The position numbers were made by a program, and so were the translations under genes. A DNA stretch of 64,000 bases from Neisseria canis. Lineage in GTDB: Bacteria; Pseudomonadota; Gammaproteobacteria; Burkholderiales; Neisseriaceae. The notes beneath the pieces are model-generated. The model had not been told where the DNA came from, made no database searches, and saw nothing but the letters and a program-made list of their open reading frames with translations. This document shows positions 18,882 to 27,914 of this stretch, one piece after another. Position 1 is the first letter of the stretch, and every line of letters begins with the position of its first letter. The DNA is taken from contig NZ_LR134313.1 in NCBI RefSeq assembly GCF_900636765.1, positions 1,364,001-1,428,000 of the forward strand, written 5' to 3'.

Positions 18882-19721
18882 CTAGGCAAACCAGCCGCGT
18901 ATAGCTTCCAAACCATGGTGGTTGATGCAGGCGTCTGCATGGGCTTGGGCTTTGGGTTTTGCGCGATAGGCTATGCCGATGCCCGCTGCTTCAAGCATGG
19001 GGATATCGTTGGCGCCGTCACCTACGGCCACTACCTGCCAAGCTTCCAATCCTAATGCATTGCGGTGCTCGGTAAGTAAATCTGCTTTGGCTTTGGCATC
19101 GATGATTCGTCCGTTGAGTTGGCCGTTTAAGATGCTGTTTTCGCTGCTGAGTTGATTGGCATAAGCATAGTCCAAACCAAGCCGTTTTTTGAGGCGGTCG
19201 GTAAAAAAGGTAAAGCCGCCGGAGACGAGCATAAACTTTACATCGTGTTTTTTGCATTCGGCCAGTAGGTATTCGGCTCCGGGAGAGAGCTGTAACACTT
19301 GGTCGTAAACTTCTTGCAAGACATGTTCTTGCAAGCCTTTGAGTAAGCCTACACGCTCGCGCAGGGATTGTTCGAAATCCAGCTCGCCGCGCATGGAGCG
19401 CTCCGTGATGGCGGCAACTTGGTTTTTCAAACCCACGCCCGCCGCTATTTCGTCGATGCACTCAATCGTAATCAGCGTAGAGTCCATATCGCTCACAATC
19501 AGCCCGAGTTCTTCGAATTTCATATCGGGCAATACGGCATAATCGATTTTTTGCTCATTTAAATGCTGTGCAATGTCATCGGGCAAGGAAAAGCCGGCGG
19601 TAACGGGGATACGTATGCTGGTTGGGAGATGTGCCGTCGGTATGGAAATGTGGCGTGCAAGCCGGCTTAAATCGCAGGATGCGATAGTGGGATGTTGAAG
19701 AACGAGAACGTGGGGCTTCAT
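18882..19721 (-). CDS. serB: SerB, phosphoserine phosphatase
   Basis: 279 residues from ATG 19721 (a TTG 6 bp upstream is the alternative). HAD motif DMDST with D78 as nucleophile and D80, then SGGFTFF (motif II), and GDGANDIPML (motif IV). An ACT-like N-terminal third precedes the HAD domain. It removes phosphate from phosphoserine, the last step of serine synthesis. The SerC transaminase of the same pathway is at 54521-55624, far away. Confidence 0.95.
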   Translation of the reverse strand: MKPHVLVLQHPTIASCDLSRLARHISIPTAHLPTSIRIPVTAGFSLPDDIAQHLNEQKIDYAVLPDMKFEELGLIVSDMDSTLITIECIDEIAAGVGLKNQVAAITERSMRGELDFEQSLRERVGLLKGLQEHVLQEVYDQVLQLSPGAEYLLAECKKHDVKFMLVSGGFTFFTDRLKKRLGLDYAYANQLSSENSILNGQLNGRIIDAKAKADLLTEHRNALGLEAWQVVAVGDGANDIPMLEAAGIGIAYRAKPKAQAHADACINHHGLEAIRGWFA

Positions 19722-19761
19722 AATCAATGAGTTCGGAAAAATAAGGCCGATTATAGCCTAA

Positions 19762-19773
19762 TGCCTGTCTGAA
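19762..19773 (+). repeat. Isolated DUS
   Basis: TGCCTGTCTGAA upstream of serB. Confidence 0.8.
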
Positions 19774-19828
19774 AAGTATGAGGAAACAAACGTTGGCGGG
19801 ACGGACATTGATTTTTCTAGGTAAAACA

Positions 19829-19856
19829 AAATCCCTGAACATTTGTTCAGGGATTT
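19829..19856 (-). terminator. Terminator of the tRNA-Arg/tRNA-Glu transcript
   Basis: AAATCCCTGAAC-ATTT-GTTCAGGGATTT, a perfect 12-bp stem with T-rich flank on the minus strand, directly after tRNA-Glu. Confidence 0.85.
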
Positions 19857-19863
19857 CAATATT

Positions 19864-19938
19864 TGGCACGCCCACGGGGAATCGAACCCCGGTTACCGCC
19901 GTGAAAGGGCGATGTCCTAACCGCTAGACGATGGGCGC
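19864..19938 (-). tRNA. tRNA-Glu (UUC)
   Basis: Minus-strand cloverleaf with GCGCCCA/TGGGCGT acceptor arms, anticodon arm CCGCCCTTTCACGGCGG (anticodon TTC), GGGGTTCGATTCCCC T-arm and encoded CCA. G1-U72 is a wobble pair. It is directly after tRNA-Arg and shares its terminator. Confidence 0.95.
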
Positions 19939-19949
19939 GGATAGATTTT

Positions 19950-20026
19950 TGGCGCACCCGGAGCGATTCGAACGCCCGACCCTCTGGTTCGTAGCCAGAT
20001 ACTCTATCCAACTGAGCTACGGGTGC
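19950..20026 (-). tRNA. tRNA-Arg (ACG)
   Basis: GCACCCG acceptor paired with CGGGTGC, D arm TAGCTCAGTTGGATAGAG, anticodon stem CTGGC-TACGAAC-CAG with anticodon ACG (read as ICG), T arm and encoded CCA. Eleven bases separate it from tRNA-Glu. Confidence 0.95.
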
Positions 20027-20141
20027 GAGAAAGATTGCTATTTTATGGATTGGGGGAAATCTTGTCAACTATTTTATCGCGGAAAGTGTGCAGAAAAGGT
20101 AGAATATAAAATTATTGTTTGAATTTCATGGAAATTTAGTT

Positions 20142-21533
20142 ATGTCGGATGTGAAGTGCAGATGGCCTTTGCTGGCTGCTGCATTTGCCCGTTTGGGGCG
20201 GCCGGTGGTGATTGTGGATTTGGAAACCACCGGCGGTAATATGTTGGCAGACCGCATCACGGAAGTGGCTATGCTTCGTTTTGAGCAGGGCAGGGTGATG
20301 CAGCGTGAATGGCTCGTCAATCCGCAAATGCCGATTCCGCCGTTTATTACCGGTTTAACGGGTATTGACGACGGGATGGTAAAAAATGCGCCTGTTTTTG
20401 CTGAATTGGCAAAAGAACTGTTGCCGTTTTTGCAGGGCGCCGTGGTGGTGGCGCACAACAGCAGGTTCGACTATACGTTTCTGCGGCATGAGTTTCAGCG
20501 TGCCGGTATGGATTTTGCGGCTCCGGCTTTGTGTACGGTGCAGCTTTCACGCAAACTTTATCCGCAGTTCCACAAACATAATTTAGACAGCATCATCGAG
20601 CGCTGCGGTATCGAAATGCAGCAGCGCCACCGTGCGATGGCTGATGTGCTGGCCTTAGCCGAATTTTTGGAGAAAGCCCTGTCTGAACGTGGGGTGCAAG
20701 AGTTTGAAGCGCGCAGCAGGGCATTGATGAATCCGAAAATGTTGCCTGCTTGGCTGTCTCCTGATTTGACCGACCAGCTCTACGCACTGCCGGATCGGCA
20801 CGGTGTGTTGGTTTGGTTGGATAAGGGCGGGCAGGCGCTGCATATGGGTGAGCATGAACACGTTTTCTCTGCGGTGGCATCTCATTTGCATGTAAAGAGG
20901 CCGGATTATGCGGAGCGGGCTGCAAGAGTGCGTTTTATTCCCGCAGTAGGCGGTTTGCATGCGCTTTGGCTGAAAGCGCAATTGGCCAATGAATACGGTT
21001 TGAAGCACGAACAGGGGATGAAAACTTATTTGACGGTGCGTTTCCGCCCGGATGAAGCCGGCGCGTTGCAGGCAAAAATCGAGCCTTTGTATTTCGGCAA
21101 ACATCATCAGAAGCCTTTTGGTTTGTTTTTGCATAAAAAGTCTGCCAAAAGAGCGTTAACGGTGTGGGCGGCGGAAATGGGTTTGTGCCCTTCCGCTTTG
21201 GATATTTTGCCGCAAACTTATATATGCGGCGTGCCGTGTCCGATGGAAGTTGCGGGAAAATGCAGGGGTGGTTGCGCTTCGGAGGGCGGCAACCCGCTGC
21301 ATAACGAACGGGTGTTGGCAAGCGCCGGATTGCTGCCCGTGGCGGACTGGGGGAAGATGCATGAGGTTGAAATCACGGAAACGGACGGCTTAAGCGGGCA
21401 GTGCTTTACATTTCATTGCGCAGGCGGTGCATTGTCGCTGCCGGACGGCAGTTGGTATTTTGACGAAAGCTTGCCGGCCGTGTTGAAAACGAAGTTTAAG
21501 ATGGGCAGCCGTGTCGTGAAGATGTTGGGTTAA
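20142..21533 (+). CDS. DnaQ-like 3'-5' exonuclease fused to a degenerate UvrC/Cho-type domain
   Basis: 463 residues from ATG 20142. Residues about 20-190 are a DEDDh exonuclease: VDLETTGG, AHNSRFDYTFL, and HRAMADVLAL supply the acidic residues and the His. The remainder looks like a GIY-YIG UvrC/Cho domain: HGVLVWLDKGGQALHMGE replaces the GVY...YVG core, the Arg and Glu positions are lost (HALWLKAQLA), yet the cysteine cluster survives (ICGVPCPMEVAGKCRGGC) together with an HNERV segment. Domain order matches known DnaQ-UvrC fusions. It may be annotated as a polymerase III epsilon subunit; editing and repair are both possible. Confidence 0.78.
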   Translation: MSDVKCRWPLLAAAFARLGRPVVIVDLETTGGNMLADRITEVAMLRFEQGRVMQREWLVNPQMPIPPFITGLTGIDDGMVKNAPVFAELAKELLPFLQGAVVVAHNSRFDYTFLRHEFQRAGMDFAAPALCTVQLSRKLYPQFHKHNLDSIIERCGIEMQQRHRAMADVLALAEFLEKALSERGVQEFEARSRALMNPKMLPAWLSPDLTDQLYALPDRHGVLVWLDKGGQALHMGEHEHVFSAVASHLHVKRPDYAERAARVRFIPAVGGLHALWLKAQLANEYGLKHEQGMKTYLTVRFRPDEAGALQAKIEPLYFGKHHQKPFGLFLHKKSAKRALTVWAAEMGLCPSALDILPQTYICGVPCPMEVAGKCRGGCASEGGNPLHNERVLASAGLLPVADWGKMHEVEITETDGLSGQCFTFHCAGGALSLPDGSWYFDESLPAVLKTKFKMGSRVVKMLG

Positions 21534-21553
21534 TGCCGGTTTGCGATATTGAA

Positions 21554-21585
21554 AATGCCTGTCTGAAAATGTTCAGACAGGCATT
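21554..21585. terminator. DUS hairpin terminator
   Basis: AATGCCTGTCTGAAAATGTTCAGACAGGCATT between the convergent exonuclease and htpX genes. Confidence 0.7.
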
Positions 21586-21601
21586 GGTGATTTAGAGCGG
21601 T

Positions 21602-22444
21602 TTACATATTTTGCAATCGTGCGATGCGGTTATCCAAGCTCGGGTGGGTGCTCAAGAGCGAATCTTTGGCTTCGCTGGCAATGCCCATAGCCGTCATGTC
21701 CTGCGGCAAGTCGCTCGGGTTGCCTTTAAGGCGCTGCAATGCGGCAATCATTTTGGGCGTGCCGACCAGTTTGGCTGCGCCGGCATCCGCGCGGTATTCG
21801 CGCTGGCGGCTGAACCACATGACGATGATGCTGGCCAAAAAGCCGAATAAAACCTGCAAAATCATGCTGACGACAAAGTAAATGCCACCATTGGTTTCAC
21901 CGCGGTCATTGGTGGCGACCATATTGGAAATGATGCGTGAAAGGAAAATCACAAAAGTATTCACCACGCCTTGAATCAGGGTAAGCGTAACCATATCGCC
22001 GTTGCCGACGTGTGCCATTTCGTGTGCCAAAACCGCTTCAACCTCATCGCGGGTCATGTTGTTCAGCAAGCCGGTGCTTACAGCAACCAGAGAATTGTTT
22101 TTGCTCGGGCCTGTGGCAAAAGCATTGGGTTCGGGGGAATCGTAAATGGCAACTTCGGGTGTTTGCAGGTTCCATTGGCGCGCTTGGGCTTCTACGGTAT
22201 TCAGCAACCATGCTTCCAATTCGTTTTGCGGTTGGGTAATCACCTCGGCACCTACGGCGCGTTTCGCTGCCATTTTGGAAGTAAGCAGCGAAATAATCGA
22301 GCCGGTAAAACCGATGACGGCGGAAAAGCCAAGTAAGCCGGCCATGTTGTTGGGATCGCCGTTTAACCCTAATATGCTTAAAATGATGCTGATAACCACC
22401 AAAACGGCGATATTGGTCAGCAGAAATAAGAAAATGCGTTTCAC
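21602..22444 (-). CDS. htpX: HtpX, membrane zinc protease
   Basis: 280 residues from a GTG start at 22444, chosen because AAGGGAAA precedes it and the protein then begins [11 protein letters not shown] like HtpX; the longer open frame is not used. Zinc motif HEMAH at 141-145, with membrane helices near the N-terminus and around residues 155-175 and 190-215, and a downstream Glu in the [10 protein letters not shown] segment as third ligand. It degrades misfolded membrane proteins with FtsH. Confidence 0.95.
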   Translation of the reverse strand: MKRIFLFLLTNIAVLVVISIILSILGLNGDPNNMAGLLGFSAVIGFTGSIISLLTSKMAAKRAVGAEVITQPQNELEAWLLNTVEAQARQWNLQTPEVAIYDSPEPNAFATGPSKNNSLVAVSTGLLNNMTRDEVEAVLAHEMAHVGNGDMVTLTLIQGVVNTFVIFLSRIISNMVATNDRGETNGGIYFVVSMILQVLFGFLASIIVMWFSRQREYRADAGAAKLVGTPKMIAALQRLKGNPSDLPQDMTAMGIASEAKDSLLSTHPSLDNRIARLQNM

Positions 22445-22643
22445 AAGTTTCCCTTCTTGAATGTATGTGTGTTGCTTTATCTCAAAACAGTGGGGGTATT
22501 TTCGCAAAAACAGTGGATAAGAAACAGCACGCTTTGGGAAAAGGTATGCAAATTTGCACGGGTTTTGTTGTTTGTTGTGTATAACTTTGAAACGGAATCT
22601 TTATCTGAGCAGATAAAATTTATTTGTGCCGCGTTTATAGAAT

Positions 22644-22678
22644 CAATGCCTGTCTGAACAGTTTCAGACAGGCATTGT
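22644..22678. terminator. DUS hairpin terminator of fnr
   Basis: CAATGCCTGTCTGAA-CAGT-TTCAGACAGGCATTG, downstream of fnr on the minus strand. Confidence 0.7.
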
Positions 22679-22709
22679 TGACGGCTTTAATCATATTGCG
22701 GGCGGATGT

Positions 22710-23441
22710 TCATTCCACCGCATGCGAGCAACCGGAAACCATCTGCTTTAATGCTTCGGGATTCAGCAGCTTGATATGTTTGTGCTCAACTTGCACCAGG
22801 CCTTCCTGATGGAATTTGGATAATGTCCGGCTTACCGTTTCCAGTTTTAAGCCGAGATAGCTGCCTATTTCTTCGCGCGACATGCGCAGGATAAAATCAT
22901 TGGCTGCAAAACCGCGTATTTGCAGGCGCTGGGAAAGGTTCAATAAAAATGCCGCAATCCGTTCTTCCGCGCGCATATTGCCTAAAAGCAGCATAACGCC
23001 TTGGTCTTTCACGATTTCCCGGCTCATCAGGCGGAGGAAATGGGTTTGGAGGGTAGGAATTTTTTTGCCCAATTCCTCCATGTGTGAAAAAGGCAGCTCG
23101 CACACTTCGCTGTCTTCCAATGCGACCGCATCGCAACTGTGCACATGCGAGCAAATACCGTCCATTCCGATTAATTCGCCCGACATGGAAAAACCGGTTA
23201 CTTGGTCGCGCCCGTCTTGGCTGGCCACCATTGTTTTGAAAAAGCCTGTGCGGATGGCATAAAGCGAAGTGAAGGCCTCGCCGGTACGAAACAGATATTC
23301 GCCTTTTTTCAAGCGGCGGCTTTGTTTGATGACTGAGTCCAGCTGCTCGAATTCGGAAGGAACCAAACCTATCGGCATGCACAGTTCGCGCAGCGAGCAA
23401 GAAGAACATAACGTCTTAATTGCAGGAGTGTGTGTAGTCAT
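22710..23441 (-). CDS. fnr: FNR, oxygen-sensing regulator
   Basis: 243 residues: an N-terminal Cys motif (C12, C15, C21) plus a later Cys (C97 or C103) to hold the [4Fe-4S] cluster, a cyclic-nucleotide-like sensory domain, a dimer helix, and a C-terminal Crp-type helix-turn-helix with LKLETVSRTLSKF (E, S, R contacts). Without oxygen FNR binds TTGAT-N4-ATCAA. A matching box lies in the divergent gap before hemN. Known in N. meningitidis and N. gonorrhoeae as the switch to denitrification. Confidence 0.93.
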   Translation of the reverse strand: MTTHTPAIKTLCSSCSLRELCMPIGLVPSEFEQLDSVIKQSRRLKKGEYLFRTGEAFTSLYAIRTGFFKTMVASQDGRDQVTGFSMSGELIGMDGICSHVHSCDAVALEDSEVCELPFSHMEELGKKIPTLQTHFLRLMSREIVKDQGVMLLLGNMRAEERIAAFLLNLSQRLQIRGFAANDFILRMSREEIGSYLGLKLETVSRTLSKFHQEGLVQVEHKHIKLLNPEALKQMVSGCSHAVE

Positions 23442-23503
23442 AAATGCATATCCGGTTTACGGTTTAAATCATCCTTATTTCTTATTGTTTTGTTTATGCG
23501 TTT

Positions 23504-23517
23504 TTGACGCATATCAA
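23504..23517. promoter_or_regulatory. FNR box between fnr and hemN
   Basis: TTGAC-GCAT-ATCAA differs from the TTGAT-N4-ATCAA consensus by one base and has the right spacing. It lies 112 bp before hemN and 62 bp before fnr, so it could control either or both. A CATAATGT motif at about 23529-23536 is a possible hemN -10. Confidence 0.75.
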
Positions 23518-23629
23518 GGCTTTTTGTTCATAATGTACGCATTCTATCAAACGGGTTTCCGTTTGACTATGGAAAACGCCCGTCAACCGTCAAAAACATT
23601 CAAAGCCTATAAAATTAAAGCAGTTTCTT

Positions 23630-25036
23630 ATGAAAACCATCGCAATACACAATCAAGCCCTGCCTGAATTCGACCGCCGTTTGATAGCCAGCCTTCCGGC
23701 CAGCGGCCCGCGCTATACGTCTTATCCCACTGCAGACCGTTTTGATTCCAGCTGCGGCGAAGCAGAATATCTCTCGGCGCTGGCCGGAAGGCAGAATAAG
23801 GCTGCCGACCCAGCCTTATCGCTTTATATCCACATTCCTTTCTGTAATACCATTTGTTATTACTGCGGCTGCAATAAAATCATCACTAAAGACACAAGCA
23901 GAGCCGATGCTTATATAGGCTATCTGGAGCGTGAAATGGCGCTTTTGTCGCCGCATTTGAAAGGCAGCCGCAAGCTCGCCCAACTCCACTTTGGCGGCGG
24001 CACGCCCACTTTTCTGAGCGACGGCCAAATTGAGCGCGTATTTTCTATGATACGTAAATATTTTACCCTGATGCCTGCCGGCGAGTATTCAATCGAAATC
24101 GATCCGAGAAAGGTCAGCCGGGATACGGTGCGCCACTTAGGCAGGCTCGGTTTTAACCGCATGAGTGTGGGCATTCAGGATTTCGACCCTAAAGTGCAGC
24201 AAGCGGTTAACCGCGTTCAAACGGAAGCAGAAACCCGGGAGGTTATTGAGGCTGCGCGTGAAGCCGGGTTTAAATCCGTGAGCGTTGATTTGATTTACGG
24301 TCTTCCCTATCAGTCGCCCGACAGCATAAAGTCTACTTTGGAAACCGTGTTGTCGCTTGATCCCGACCGCTTGGCGCTGTATCACTATGCCCATCTGCCG
24401 CATATTTTCAAGCCCCAGCGCCGCATCGATACCGCCAGTGTGCCGAGCAGCGAAGAGAAGCTCGATATTCTCCAATACGCCGTGCAAACCCTCACTTCGC
24501 GCGGCTACGAGTTTATTGGCATGGATCACTTTGCCAAGCCCTCCGACGAATTGACCATTGCCTTGCACGAAGGCCGCCTGCAACGCAATTTCCAAGGCTA
24601 TTCAACCCATGCCGATTGTGATCTGGTTGCCATCGGTGTGTCCAGTATCGGCAAAATCGGCAATATGTATGCGCAAAACGAAAAAGACATCGAAGCTTAT
24701 TATGCCGCTCTTGATGCAGGCCGCCTGCCTGTTATGCGCGGCTACCGGCTCAATCAGGACGATATATTGCGACGCCGGATTATCCAAGATTTAATGTGCC
24801 GCTTTTCACTTGAGTTTTCCGATTATGAAGGCCAGTTTGGTATCCGTTTTGGCGAGTATTTCCAACAAGAGCTTCAGGATTTAGAGCAAATGGCGCAACT
24901 GGGGCTGCTTGATTTTGATGCACACAGCCTTACCGTCAGCCCCAAAGGCCGCTTCCTTATCCGCAATATCGCCATGATATTCGATTACCATTTGCGGCAT
25001 AGGGAAACCAAAGTGAAATACTCGCAAACCGTATAA
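23630..25036 (+). CDS. hemN: HemN, oxygen-independent coproporphyrinogen III oxidase
   Basis: 468 residues, full-length radical-SAM protein. The cluster motif CNTICYYCGC holds C72, C76 and C79, with a second SAM site GGGTPTFLS and later IEIDPRKVS. N-terminal RYTSYPTADRF is diagnostic for HemN rather than HemW. It converts coproporphyrinogen III to protoporphyrinogen IX without oxygen. Facing away from fnr with an FNR box between, as expected for an anaerobic gene. Confidence 0.95.
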   Translation: MKTIAIHNQALPEFDRRLIASLPASGPRYTSYPTADRFDSSCGEAEYLSALAGRQNKAADPALSLYIHIPFCNTICYYCGCNKIITKDTSRADAYIGYLEREMALLSPHLKGSRKLAQLHFGGGTPTFLSDGQIERVFSMIRKYFTLMPAGEYSIEIDPRKVSRDTVRHLGRLGFNRMSVGIQDFDPKVQQAVNRVQTEAETREVIEAAREAGFKSVSVDLIYGLPYQSPDSIKSTLETVLSLDPDRLALYHYAHLPHIFKPQRRIDTASVPSSEEKLDILQYAVQTLTSRGYEFIGMDHFAKPSDELTIALHEGRLQRNFQGYSTHADCDLVAIGVSSIGKIGNMYAQNEKDIEAYYAALDAGRLPVMRGYRLNQDDILRRRIIQDLMCRFSLEFSDYEGQFGIRFGEYFQQELQDLEQMAQLGLLDFDAHSLTVSPKGRFLIRNIAMIFDYHLRHRETKVKYSQTV

Positions 25037-25052
25037 ACCGCCTTAAAACGAA

Positions 25053-25086
25053 AATGCCTGTCTGAAAACTTTTTCAGACAGGCATT
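25053..25086 (+). terminator. DUS hairpin terminator of hemN
   Basis: AATGCCTGTCTGAAAA-CT-TTTTCAGACAGGCATT and a T tract, 16 bp after hemN. Confidence 0.75.
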
Positions 25087-25179
25087 GTTTGCCAGCATAC
25101 ATTCCCGGCTTGCAAATCAGACAGATTTCTATAATATTGATGCAAAACCAATCACAGAAAACAGAAAATAGAGGCATCC

Positions 25180-26439
25180 ATGCAAAATATACAAGAATAT
25201 GTCCGCGCCAAAGCACAGGCTGCCAAAGAAGCTTATTACCGGCTTGCCGCAGCGACTACCGCGCAAAAAAATGCAGCGTTGCTACATATGGCGGAGCTGA
25301 TTAAACAACACGAAGCCGAAATCATTGCCGCCAATGCGGAAGACTTGAAAGCCGCCGAAGCAAAAGGGTTGGATGCCGCATTGCTCGATCGGCTGAAGCT
25401 CACAGGCAGCACCATCGACAGTATGTGTGAAGGCTTGCGCCAGATTGCCGCGCTGCCCGACCCCGTTGGCGAGATGGACGAATTCCGCACCCGTCCCAAC
25501 GGGTTGCAAATCGGCAAAATGCGCGTTCCGCTCGGTGTGATCGGCATTATTTACGAATCACGCCCGAATGTTACTGTTGATGCGGCTGCTTTGTGTTTGA
25601 AGTCAGGCAACGCCTGTATCTTGCGCGGCGGCAGCGAAGCGTTTCACAGCAACTCGGCCATCGCCAAGTTCATTACCCAAGCATTGAAAGCCAACAGTCT
25701 GCCGCCGGATGCGGTGGGATTTATTGAGCATACCGACAGGGCTGGCGTGGGCGCCATGCTGCAAAGCCCCGATTTAATAGATGTCATCATCCCGCGCGGC
25801 GGTAAAAATCTGGTTGCCCGCATATCTGCGGAAGCGCGCGTACCTGTGATTAAGCATCTTGACGGCATATGCCACGTTTATATCGATAAAGCCGCGGATC
25901 AAGCTAAAGCGGTTGACATCGCATTTAACGCGAAAACTTCCCGCTACGGCACATGCAACACTATGGAAACCCTGTTGGTTCATCAGGAGCGAGCGGAAGA
26001 AATATTGCCTGTTTTGGCAGAAAAGTATGCAGAAAAAAACGTGGAGCTGCGGGGGTGTACGCGCACATTGTCGATATTGAAAAATATCAAAGCGGCAACC
26101 GCCGAAGATTGGGATACCGAATATCTCGCCCCGGTATTGGCAGTTAAAATCGTGAGCGATATGGCTGAAGCCATTTCCCATATCAACAGACACGGCAGCC
26201 ATCATACTGACAGCATCGTTACCGAGTCTTATACCGATGCCCAAACATTTCTGCGTCTGGTGGACAGCGCCAGCGTAATGATTAATGCTTCCACCCGTTT
26301 TGCAGACGGTTTTGAGTACGGTTTGGGCGCGGAAATCGGCATTTCCACCGATAAAATCCACGTTCGCGGCCCTGTGGGTCTGCAAGGTTTAACCAGCCAA
26401 AAGTGGGTTGTGTTAGGTAACGGACAGATTCGCCGGTAG
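25180..26439 (+). CDS. proA: ProA, gamma-glutamyl phosphate reductase
   Basis: 419 residues, standard length. Aldehyde-dehydrogenase fold with [15 protein letters not shown] near residue 120, and the catalytic Cys in [14 protein letters not shown]. It reduces gamma-glutamyl phosphate to glutamate semialdehyde for proline. The proB kinase gene is not next to it. Start ATG 25180 follows an AGAGG-type site. Confidence 0.95.
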   Translation: MQNIQEYVRAKAQAAKEAYYRLAAATTAQKNAALLHMAELIKQHEAEIIAANAEDLKAAEAKGLDAALLDRLKLTGSTIDSMCEGLRQIAALPDPVGEMDEFRTRPNGLQIGKMRVPLGVIGIIYESRPNVTVDAAALCLKSGNACILRGGSEAFHSNSAIAKFITQALKANSLPPDAVGFIEHTDRAGVGAMLQSPDLIDVIIPRGGKNLVARISAEARVPVIKHLDGICHVYIDKAADQAKAVDIAFNAKTSRYGTCNTMETLLVHQERAEEILPVLAEKYAEKNVELRGCTRTLSILKNIKAATAEDWDTEYLAPVLAVKIVSDMAEAISHINRHGSHHTDSIVTESYTDAQTFLRLVDSASVMINASTRFADGFEYGLGAEIGISTDKIHVRGPVGLQGLTSQKWVVLGNGQIRR

Positions 26440-26458
26440 CAATTGTTTTCCAAGCTGA

Positions 26459-26494
26459 CAATGCCTGTCTGAAAAGGTTTTCAGACAGGCATTT
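26459..26494. terminator. DUS hairpin terminator
   Basis: ACAATGCCTGTCTGAAAAGG and TTTTCAGACAGGCATTTGT between convergent proA and cysB. Confidence 0.75.
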
Positions 26495-26520
26495 GTGTGT
26501 GGCAGATAACGAACGTTGGG

Positions 26521-27471
26521 TTAGATAGAAAAATCTTCTTCAATCGGTTCATAAAGCAATTTATCAATTTTTTCTCTGGTCAGCCCGGGAGAGAACATAT
26601 TGATAAATTCGTATGTATAACCGCGCAGATAAGAATCAGGCCGAAGCGTAACAGCCGTGTAGGAAGGTTCGAAAAGATGGGAAGCATCTATCAGCTGCAA
26701 GCCGTGATCCGTATCCGGCTCAAAAGCCATCTGGGCCATGATGCCTATGCCCAAGCCGAGTTTGACGTAAGTTTTGAGTACGTCGGTATCCGATGCAGCC
26801 AAAACAACATTGGGATGCTCAATCTTTGCTTTTCTGAAGGCGTGTGAAATGCTTGAGTTGCTGTTGAATGCAAATTCATAAGTAATCAGCGGATACGCCG
26901 CCACATCTTGAAGCAGCATCGTTTCAACTGCACTAAGCAGCGGATGCCCGTCGGGAACCACAATGCCGTGAGACCATTTAGAGCAAGCTATGCTGCGTAA
27001 TTCTTCAAAATTATCAATGGGTTCTGTAGTGATTGCAAAATCAGCTTCACCGGATAAAACCATTTGAGCCAGTGCCGCGGGGCTGCCTTGTTTGATTGAA
27101 ATCTGCACTTTGGGATACTTTTCCACAAATTCGGCAATCACGGAAGGCAGCACATAGCGGGCTTGCGTATGCGTGGTGGCAATCGTCAATACGCCGCTGT
27201 TATGGTCGGTAAATTCCTTACCGATATTTTTAATGTTGTGTACATCATGCAAAACACGCTCCGCCATTGCCAATACTGCTTTGCCGGGAGGGGAAACGGA
27301 CATAATGCGTTTACCGTTGCGGATAAAAATTTGAACGCCGAGTTCTTCCTCCAATAACCGTATCTGTTTGGAAACGCCCGGCTGTGAAGTAAAAAGCGCA
27401 TCGGCAGCAGCAGAAACATTTAAATTATGGCGGTAAACTTCCAGCACATAACGCAATTGTTGTAATTTCAT
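26521..27471 (-). CDS. cysB: CysB, LysR-type regulator of sulfur assimilation
   Basis: 316 residues. N-terminal winged helix (MKLQQLRYVLEVYRHNLNVS, SQPGVSKQIRLLEEELG) and a periplasmic-binding-like effector domain with TVIKT-like and GLGIGIMAQMAF segments typical of CysB/Cbl. CysB responds to N-acetylserine and activates the sulfate and cysteine genes. Cbl is an alternative, but one copy near core genes favours CysB. Divergent from rmpM. Confidence 0.92.
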   Translation of the reverse strand: MKLQQLRYVLEVYRHNLNVSAAADALFTSQPGVSKQIRLLEEELGVQIFIRNGKRIMSVSPPGKAVLAMAERVLHDVHNIKNIGKEFTDHNSGVLTIATTHTQARYVLPSVIAEFVEKYPKVQISIKQGSPAALAQMVLSGEADFAITTEPIDNFEELRSIACSKWSHGIVVPDGHPLLSAVETMLLQDVAAYPLITYEFAFNSNSSISHAFRKAKIEHPNVVLAASDTDVLKTYVKLGLGIGIMAQMAFEPDTDHGLQLIDASHLFEPSYTAVTLRPDSYLRGYTYEFINMFSPGLTREKIDKLLYEPIEEDFSI

Positions 27472-27766
27472 GACTTTGAGGGTCTAAGCTTTATTAAGTA
27501 AAGAGGGAAAGGAATGTATCACAGTTGCCGTAAGATTGCTGGGCATGCTCAAAGACAGGCTGATAAAGAGTTTGTTTTTACTCAAATTATCGAATCATCT
27601 AAAACACAATAGAAAGAAAAAACAGCGATACCGATGTTGCTTTTGTACAACTGCAATAAAGAATGTAGGTTGTTTTGCTTCCAAATAAATGACACGAAGT
27701 TGATTTTTCGGCATAGTTCATAACTAGGAAGCGGGCTTTTAGGCAGCCGTATAAAACATTTCGCTA
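27472..27766. other. AT-rich gap between cysB and rmpM
   Basis: No gene supported in this stretch. An open frame at 27582-27800 (minus) has no ribosome site and no protein-like character. The rmpM promoter lies at its right end. Confidence 0.5.
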
Positions 27767-27796
27767 TTGACAGTTTGTGCTCGGCTTCTTTATAGT
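27767..27796 (+). promoter_or_regulatory. rmpM promoter
   Basis: TTGACA (27767-27772), 18-bp spacer and TATAGT (27791-27796): a near-consensus sigma-70 promoter. The leader to the start codon is about 115 nt. Confidence 0.75.
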
Positions 27797-27914
27797 GCAA
27801 ACTTGAAATATCCGAATTGCTGCGGCTGAGTGCTGTAGCCTGTATATTGTGATGTATAGCAGAAGCCGATTAGGGGTTACTGTTGTACGGCAATCTTTAG
27901 ATGAGGGAATAATA

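Noticed and set aside
22457..22657. Small plus-strand frame between htpX and fnr
   Set aside because: No ribosome site, overlaps the htpX leader and part of a DUS hairpin.
27582..27800. 72-residue minus frame between cysB and rmpM
   Set aside because: Overlaps the rmpM promoter and shows no coding character.
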